This document shows positions 42,201 to 45,860 of a stretch of DNA of 45,860 bases, one piece after another (position 1 is the stretch's first letter; the number at the start of each line of letters is the position of its first letter). The notes below the pieces were generated by a model. The model made no database searches and was not told the DNA's origin. It worked only from the letters and a program-made list of their open reading frames with translations. The position numbers and the translations under genes are program-made. This DNA is from Candidatus Hydrogenedentota bacterium (lineage in GTDB: Bacteria > Hydrogenedentota > Hydrogenedentia > Hydrogenedentales > SLHB01), in the NCBI GenBank assembly GCA_016209895.1, contig JACQVH010000156.1, positions 1-45,860 of the forward strand, in the 5' to 3' direction.

Positions 42201-42544
42201 TCAATCGTAGTAATGTGGGTTGTCCAATCGCGCTGGGTGCGCACAGTCTCGACGCCCGCGAAGCCGCCATAGAGGTGGACACCTTCCCGCATGAGGACGG
42301 AGCCTGTGTTATAGACTTCTGCCGACGCGCGCAGTTCGTCGTAGACCCCTTCCGCGACCCAGACTTCGCCGCCACTCGCGTCAAACGCCGCATCAATGCC
42401 TTCCTGGATGGTGTTGAACGCAGCGGACCAGGATGCGCCGGTCTCCGTGCCCGCCGTGTGGTCCTTGTCCACATACCAAACCGCGCCAAGGGCGCTGGGT
42501 TGCAGGGCTGCGACCCACGCACACCCCAGAAATAACCGCTTCAT
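39284..42544 (-). CDS. Secreted beta-helix / calcium-repeat / dockerin protein
   Basis: A 1086-residue protein with a signal peptide (MKRLFLGCAWVAALQPSALGA). Residues about 25-415 form a right-handed beta-helix with repeated turns of the form GGGAMYN-x2-SSP-x-V-x2-C-x-F-x2-N-S, about 24-35 residues apart. Residues about 420-660 hold a run of thrombospondin-3-like calcium motifs (DTDGDGMPDGWEVANSLDPL and variants). A second beta-helix-like domain follows (about 665-900), then a strand domain, and a type I dockerin (about 1005-1060: DIDGNNAVNAVDVQLVINAALGL, DVDNSGNVDAVDVQKVINGALGL). A 21-residue basic tail comes after the dockerin. It is probably surface-attached through a dockerin partner; glycan binding or cleavage is possible but no catalytic residues are evident. 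GGGGA precedes the ATG. Confidence 0.9.
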   Translation of the reverse strand: MKRLFLGCAWVAALQPSALGAVWYVDKDHTAGTETGASWSAAFNTIQEGIDAAFDASGGEVWVAEGVYDELRASAEVYNTGSVLMREGVHLYGGFAGVETVRTQRDWTTHITTIDGSTSRNGEAAYHVVVGANDATLDGFTITGGNADSFLGGGGGGGMHNSSVSPTVANCTFTGNSAEAFSGGGAMYNEFSSPMVTHCVFTENSGDFGGAMLNSSSSPMVIASTFTANSANAGGGAMYNVSSSPIVTNCTFTLNTVSGDSFDGNYGGGAMYNSSSSPTVTNCTFTDNSDGYEGYGGGLYNYSSSPRVANCILWNNVPDEISSSGAGSPVVTFSDIKLQGTATYPGTGNINADPLSLFVAFGDHRLAGNSPCVDVGTVVGAPVADTLGTPRPQGNGVDMGAYEYPSGSPDTDGDFIPDEWEGNADLDGDGIPNSADTDSDGDGLPDAEELFYGCSPYNPDMDGDGILDGPEVDNLLNPLDAGDAVLDQDNDGLSARDEVNVHGINPFDNDTDNDGMPDGWEANYSLDPLANDATSDADGDAVSNLSEYQRGMNPRSTDTDGDGMPDGWEVANSLDPLINDGQWDADGDGVNNISEYQRDTNPQNTDSDSDGMPDGWEVQNSLDPLVDDAATNSDGDLFSNLGEYLRGTDPNNAADPPDDVYVSNTGNDQTGDGTEGNPWLTIAYAMADVSRHATDFHPVTTHLFAGTYQERVVFVPHVRLVGADADDPAATVIRWFGGSDDNVVVTAADDTALEDVRVTLPPAPISSDVVLVRIDNVGIEVANVVLDGGFKQLSTAVLAAGLGSSASTLRDSQVVRVNDGVWATDSAMKIARNEFNQILNNAVFILLPKQGEGDTPQIGDVTQVETTGFNRFREIANKCLFNGSDATTVAEMNDWGVYTEEAIAGKVYGPVDYVPFIGKIVLPGSLAINVLNAESSIQIGADASPEVWIPVLSLGGQRDPFSGVFFFDGIDAGNWTAEAGATGYESAVRSVDVFAGRITVANIMLAPPPRGPTDIDGNNAVNAVDVQLVINAALGLNTGYNCDVDNSGNVDAVDVQKVINGALGLSSRMNNSNHKLHVSPIRTTSY

Positions 42545-42626
42545 GAGCTATTCCCCATGTTCCCATGACTCGTCATTATTGTACTCGAATAATTAGACGA
42601 TGCAAGGGGCTTTCTGCTTTTATTTC

Positions 42627-42742
42627 TTTGGACTGCGGGCGCTTGTTCCCCGCCCGGGGGAATGTACCCGACACGGTCGCTATCGCTATGGCCGCCAGCA
42701 AGCTGGCTTAGTGAAAGCGGTAGCAAGCGACCGCAGTCCAAA
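42627..42742. repeat. Dispersed element with inverted ends TTTGGACTGCGG / CCGCAGTCCAAA
   Basis: Twelve-base perfect inverted ends enclose 92 bp of partly palindromic sequence (GTGAAAGCGGTAGCAAGCGACCGC type). It is related to 15359-15408. No gene lies inside. It occupies the gap between the two secreted-protein genes and may be a nonautonomous mobile or REP-like element. Confidence 0.65.
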
Positions 42743-42766
42743 GCGGTCCAGGATCAATTGTGGCAA

Positions 42767-43705
42767 TCAGAACTGGGTGCCCACCACCGTCCCGTCGCTG
42801 TTGGACGTGGGCAAGGCGCTGTGCACCTTGACGGTGCCGTCGTCTTCCACGAACAGGTACCAGAGCGTCCCGTTGGGCGAGGCGAGTCGGATGCAGCCCG
42901 GGGCGTTGCCGCCGCCGCCGTCCCAGACGGTGAGCACGCCGCGCACCGTGCCGTCCATGCCGGCGTCTATATCGCCGCCTTCGACCGCGTGGTCGTTGCC
43001 GAAGTAGATTTTGCCGGTGCTGTATTGGATGCGGAATGGCACGGAATCGTACGTGCCGCTCCCGGTTCCGGTGTATTTCTCCCAGCGGAAGTCATTCGTG
43101 CTGTAATGTTTGACCATGCGCCAGCGGCGATTGCCTTGATGATAGAAATCGAGACTGGCGCCGCGGTTGGTGGTGGTGTCGGCGGCGTCGAATTTGATGA
43201 TGGGGTCGGTATCGGTGCTGGCCACGGTGAGTTTATTCGCGCCGGGCGAACTGATGGTGAGGTCGTTCACGGAAGCGGAACCATTCACCGCCAAGCCGCC
43301 CAGGAGAGAAGTCTGGCTGCTGCCGCGCGAAATCTCGACGGCCTTGGTCACCGTGGCGCTGCCGTTGCGGGTTCCGAGAAAAAGCTTGGCCGCGGCTCCG
43401 TCGTAACCGAGGATTCCGCCGTTGTTGGTATCGCCTTCGTACAGGTTTACCTGCGTCTCGTTACTCGTGCCGGCCGTAATCGAAAGGCTGTGGTTGGCGG
43501 CTTCATCCTTCCCAATCGTAAGATTTCCTTTGGCCGTAATACTGCCGTCGGAAAGGATGCTTCCGGTCTTCTCGAAGTCGGCGCCGCCATCCGGCAGCGA
43601 GCCGTAGCCGCCCCCGATACGCAGTTCCTCAAGATAACGCGGGCTCACGCCGATGGCCACCAAAGCCAACGTGCAACACATCAGTACCAGGATTCGTTTT
43701 TTCAT
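42767..43705 (-). CDS. Secreted protein, phage-tail-fibre-like beta repeats
   Basis: A 312-residue protein with a signal peptide (MKKRILVLMCCTLALVAIG). The body is rich in Gly, Thr, Ser and Asn with short strand-forming repeats (SLLGGLAVNGSASVNDLTIS, LTIGKDEAANHSLSI), like the head/shaft pattern of tail-fibre or surface-filament proteins. The central segment (GASLDFYHQGNRRWRMVKHY, FRIQYSTGKIYFGNDH) is a globular strand domain. No enzyme motif is visible. GGAGG lies 8 nt before the ATG. Its leader begins in a duplicated 95-bp block (43734-43830). Function is unknown; a surface or extracellular structure is likely. Confidence 0.72.
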   Translation of the reverse strand: MKKRILVLMCCTLALVAIGVSPRYLEELRIGGGYGSLPDGGADFEKTGSILSDGSITAKGNLTIGKDEAANHSLSITAGTSNETQVNLYEGDTNNGGILGYDGAAAKLFLGTRNGSATVTKAVEISRGSSQTSLLGGLAVNGSASVNDLTISSPGANKLTVASTDTDPIIKFDAADTTTNRGASLDFYHQGNRRWRMVKHYSTNDFRWEKYTGTGSGTYDSVPFRIQYSTGKIYFGNDHAVEGGDIDAGMDGTVRGVLTVWDGGGGNAPGCIRLASPNGTLWYLFVEDDGTVKVHSALPTSNSDGTVVGTQF

Positions 43706-43733
43706 CGTTTGTCCTCCGAGGTTACAAAACGTC

Positions 43734-43830
43734 CTCTATATATATAGCCCCGGCCGTTGCACTCGACCTATGTAAAACATAAAAAGTGCGAATTTCGAAA
43801 TGAAAAAAGTGAAGCGATTGGGGTAAAGTG
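43734..43830. repeat. Duplicated ~95-bp block, copy A
   Basis: Begins CTCTATATATATAGCCCCGG and is about 75% identical to 44295-44390. This copy is 29 bp before the start of the gene at 43705 and therefore lies in its leader/promoter, where the TATATATA run could be part of a promoter. Confidence 0.65.
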
Positions 43831-44294
43831 TAAAGAGATATCTGGGTTGCGGATGAGGGCTGGGACCGGCTCTTGGTCTGTAAGTCCTTGGCAACCAAGG
43901 GTCCGGCGCGGCGGAACGGGGCGAATTCACGTAAAAAAGTGTGCACAAAATGTGCACAAAGTGTACATTTTTTGGTATTTTCTGTACATTGTTGTGCATA
44001 AAGTGTGTATAAAGTGTGCACAAACTGGGCGCTTTTTTTTGAGCGAGTGCTTGGTTGGACTGCGCATAGTACGAGCTCGCCGTAAGTCGTGCGTGGGAGT
44101 CTGTGGACCGGATGGACCGTGTGGACGAAATGGACGACGAGGGCGGACGCAGAGCGGGAGATTGTGAGCGGCTGCCCGTCATACTTATTGCGAAGTTGGT
44201 TAGGTCAAGCATTGCATTGCCTTTACGTATGGCCTTAATGATCTCCATGTTGGTGTTGCACTGGAGGCTGACGAGTTCGGGCTGGAGAATATGC
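43831..44294. other. Noncoding region with an 11-nt phased repeat and a 9-nt minisatellite
   Basis: No gene is supported on either strand. 43941-44024 holds GTGCACAAA-type units at 43941, 43952, 43963, 43984, 43994, 44005 and 44016, spaced about 10-11 bp (one position in the series is degenerate). 44103-44140 holds four 9-nt RTGGACSNN units. The base composition is lower in GC than in the genes. Confidence 0.6.
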
Positions 44295-44390
44295 CTCCAT
44301 ATATATAGCCCCGGGCGTTGCACTGGACGGGTAAGCAATAGGAAAAGTGCGTATTACGAAGTATGAAAAGTGAGGTACTGGGTAAAAGGT
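44295..44390. repeat. Duplicated ~95-bp block, copy B
   Basis: Begins CTCCATATATATAGCCCCGG, about 75% identical to 43734-43830 in the same orientation, but no gene starts just to its left. It may be a leader left behind after loss of a gene copy, or a dispersed repeat. Confidence 0.6.
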
Positions 44391-44498
44391 CGGCCGCGGG
44401 GCAAGACAATAAAGCAAAGGACAAATGGACGTCCGTAATGGCGAGGACGGGAGCGAGAAACAGGGAGGTGGCGGGCGTTTGCGGGAAGTGCATGATTC

Positions 44499-44543
44499 GA
44501 CGAATCGGACCGATAGGACGAATCGGACGGATGGGACGAATAG
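44499..44543. repeat. 9-nt GACSRATNG minisatellite
   Basis: Five consecutive 9-nt units: GACGAATCG, GACCGATAG, GACGAATCG, GACGGATGG, GACGAATAG. It lies just beyond the stop codon of the dipeptidase gene. Confidence 0.75.
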
Positions 44544-44573
44544 GGTGGCCGGACGCTTGTACCTGGTGAGGCG

Positions 44574-45656
44574 CTATGTTCCGCGACACGTGCTGTGCAG
44601 GAAACGTAGCCAGTTTCCGTGCATGATGTTGGCGATGTCGGCGTCGGTGTAGCCGCGCTCGGCCAACATGGCGGGGAGGCGTTGGAGATCGGCGATGGTG
44701 TCGAAGTCGCAGGGGGATTGTTCGAGGCCGAAAAGGCCGTCGAGGTCGCTGCCGATGGCGGCGTGGTGGCTGTTACCGGCGAGTTGGCAGACGTGGTCAA
44801 TGTGGTCCACGACGCGGGAGAGCGCGATGCCGGCGTTGGTGGTCTGTCCCTTGATGAAGCCGGGTTCGAGCATCCAGACATCGAAGGCGGCGCCGAGCAC
44901 GCCGTCACGTTCGATGATGGCTTTCAGTTGTTCGTCGCTGAACTGGCGCTGGTGCGGCACCAACGCGCGACAATTGTTGTGACTGGCGAGAACCGGGCCA
45001 TTGAAGAGCTCGAGTGCTTCCCAGAACGCGGCGTCGGAGCAGTGGGTGAGGTCGAGACCGTAGCCGAGCCGTTCCATCTCGGTGAGCAGTGCCGGTCCCA
45101 GTTCGGAGAGGCCCTCTTCGGTTGCGGTGCCGCCGGCATACCGGCCGAGGCCGTAGTGCGTGATGCCGATGAGCCGCAGGCCGGCGTCCCACCATTCTTG
45201 CAGGCTCTCCGGCCCGAAAACGGGGTCGGCGCCTTCCATACTGATCACGACGCCGAGTGGGGGATAGGAATCCGGGAGCGTATCATTACGTTCCCACGTT
45301 TCCCATTCCGTAACGTGGCTGTCAAGCGTATTCGAGTCGGTGATCACTCGAATCTCGCCGGTCTGTTCGAGTCCGCGGTAATACGCGAGTTGGCCGCGGG
45401 CACTGGCGTAGGCTTGCTCGACGGACGGAAAGTCGAGTTGAGGAACGGGATGACCGGTGTTCCGGGCCAACAGGGTGGCGAAACACAGCGCGACGCGGCC
45501 CCGAGACATTTCGGGCAGGGCGACGGTGCCGACGGCGCGGCCTTTGCCGACCATGCCGGCTTCCTGTGTTCGAATGGTGAATACGGAAGCGCGTAGATCG
45601 CGGTCGTAGTATAGAGCGTTCCAGGCCAGGTCGAGATGTCCGTCAATGATGAGCAT
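44574..45656 (-). CDS. Membrane dipeptidase (peptidase family M19)
   Basis: A 360-residue amidohydrolase-fold metallopeptidase. Binuclear zinc ligands and family motifs are visible: DGHLDLAWN (His and Asp) at the N-terminus, the bridging Glu in VVISMEGADP, LDLTHCSDAAFWEAL (His), VLASHNNCRALVPHQRQ (His) and the catalytic Asp in AIGSDLDGLFG. It hydrolyses dipeptides, including L-D and dehydrodipeptides. No signal peptide is seen, so this member is probably cytoplasmic. AAGGAGG lies 5 nt before the ATG. It stands alone; neighbouring DNA is repetitive. Confidence 0.92.
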   Translation of the reverse strand: MLIIDGHLDLAWNALYYDRDLRASVFTIRTQEAGMVGKGRAVGTVALPEMSRGRVALCFATLLARNTGHPVPQLDFPSVEQAYASARGQLAYYRGLEQTGEIRVITDSNTLDSHVTEWETWERNDTLPDSYPPLGVVISMEGADPVFGPESLQEWWDAGLRLIGITHYGLGRYAGGTATEEGLSELGPALLTEMERLGYGLDLTHCSDAAFWEALELFNGPVLASHNNCRALVPHQRQFSDEQLKAIIERDGVLGAAFDVWMLEPGFIKGQTTNAGIALSRVVDHIDHVCQLAGNSHHAAIGSDLDGLFGLEQSPCDFDTIADLQRLPAMLAERGYTDADIANIMHGNWLRFLHSTCRGT

Positions 45657-45761
45657 GCTTCCTCCTTAGCGGTGGAGCCCGTGATTGGCTAACGCGATTG
45701 TGACAAGAAGACATGGGGTTTCTCAATGGATTGCAAGGATGAATCCGATGGGGCAAGTATG

Positions 45762-45860
45762 AAGGACGAAAAGGACGAAAGGGACCCATCTAAGGGACTT
45801 GATCTGCTGGCCTATGGGGAGCGTAAGGACAGCAACGACGACAAGGACCACAAGGACCAC
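45762..45860. repeat. 9-nt GGAC minisatellite at the window edge
   Basis: Units AAGGACGAA (twice), AGGGACCCA, then after a gap GGACAGCAACGACGACAAGG and AAGGACCAC (twice) up to the end of the window. Related to 32309-32373. No gene begins here. Confidence 0.65.

Noticed and set aside
43941-44024. Possible CRISPR array
   Set aside because: Units are only 9-11 nt with no unique spacers, and no cas gene is in the window.
43736-44338. 200-residue minus-strand frame in the repeat region
   Set aside because: Its sequence is made of translated simple repeats (HTLY, CALCAHFVHT) and two copies of the duplicated block; no ribosome site or family match.

Overview
The window looks like a chromosomal piece of a moderately GC-rich, Gram-negative-type, uncultured bacterium, most likely Candidatus Hydrogenedentota or a relative in the Planctomycetota/Lentisphaerota/Verrucomicrobiota range. 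That placement is an inference. It rests on a DUF1559-type pseudopilin with an 'NHLPGG...DGHVEF' tail, type I dockerins ending in 'INAALGL' on a secreted beta-helix protein, lipoprotein and OmpA-type envelope proteins, and many short-period intergenic repeats. No rRNA gene is present to settle it.

Layout. 1-4.8 kb: a pseudopilin, a polytopic GT39/ArnT-like glycosyltransferase, and an ECF sigma factor with its zinc-finger anti-sigma factor. 4.8-15.3 kb: an intact tRNA-Arg(TCT) followed by a 10.5-kb integrative element. The element is bounded by 45-bp direct repeats of the tRNA 3' end. It carries a tyrosine integrase, a frameshifted ORF6N gene, an AlpA/Xis-like regulator, a Toprim-AAA primase/helicase coupled to a TubC-docking-like protein, an iteron-like origin candidate, a possible small-terminase-like protein, HicBA, a lipoprotein and several gene remnants. 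No conjugation genes are visible, and the layout is like a phage satellite. 15.4-20.5 kb: a formate-dehydrogenase-like molybdopterin oxidoreductase beside a glutathione-independent formaldehyde dehydrogenase, then an AAA_14/DUF4143 ATPase.

20.5-27.7 kb is the most unusual region. It is a tight six-gene operon of PspA/IM30, a membrane-anchored substrate-binding protein fused to an OmpA domain, an ABC permease whose EAA coupling loop is split by two extra predicted membrane helices, an ABC ATPase, a membrane coiled-coil protein and a Cdc48/katanin-like AAA ATPase. I infer an envelope-stress or envelope-remodelling machine that couples an ABC-type module, peptidoglycan tethering and PspA to an AAA motor. 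I do not recognise it as a described system.

28.8-36.1 kb: a soluble PAS histidine kinase and an NtrC-type sigma54 activator, followed by pta, ackA and a tandem universal stress protein. Sigma54 -24/-12 elements with correct spacing lie upstream of pta and of the usp gene. Each is preceded, 130-175 bp upstream, by a copy of the same 28-bp imperfect repeat, which suggests a local enhancer-dependent acetate/stress regulon. 36.1-39.0 kb: a translationally coupled O-antigen-ligase-like protein and a flippase. 39.3-43.7 kb: two secreted proteins, one a 1086-residue beta-helix/calcium-repeat/dockerin protein. 43.7-44.6 kb: noncoding, repeat-rich DNA. 44.6-45.7 kb: an M19 membrane dipeptidase. Intergenic DNA throughout holds minisatellites with 7-, 9- and about 11-nt periods and palindromic dispersed repeats.
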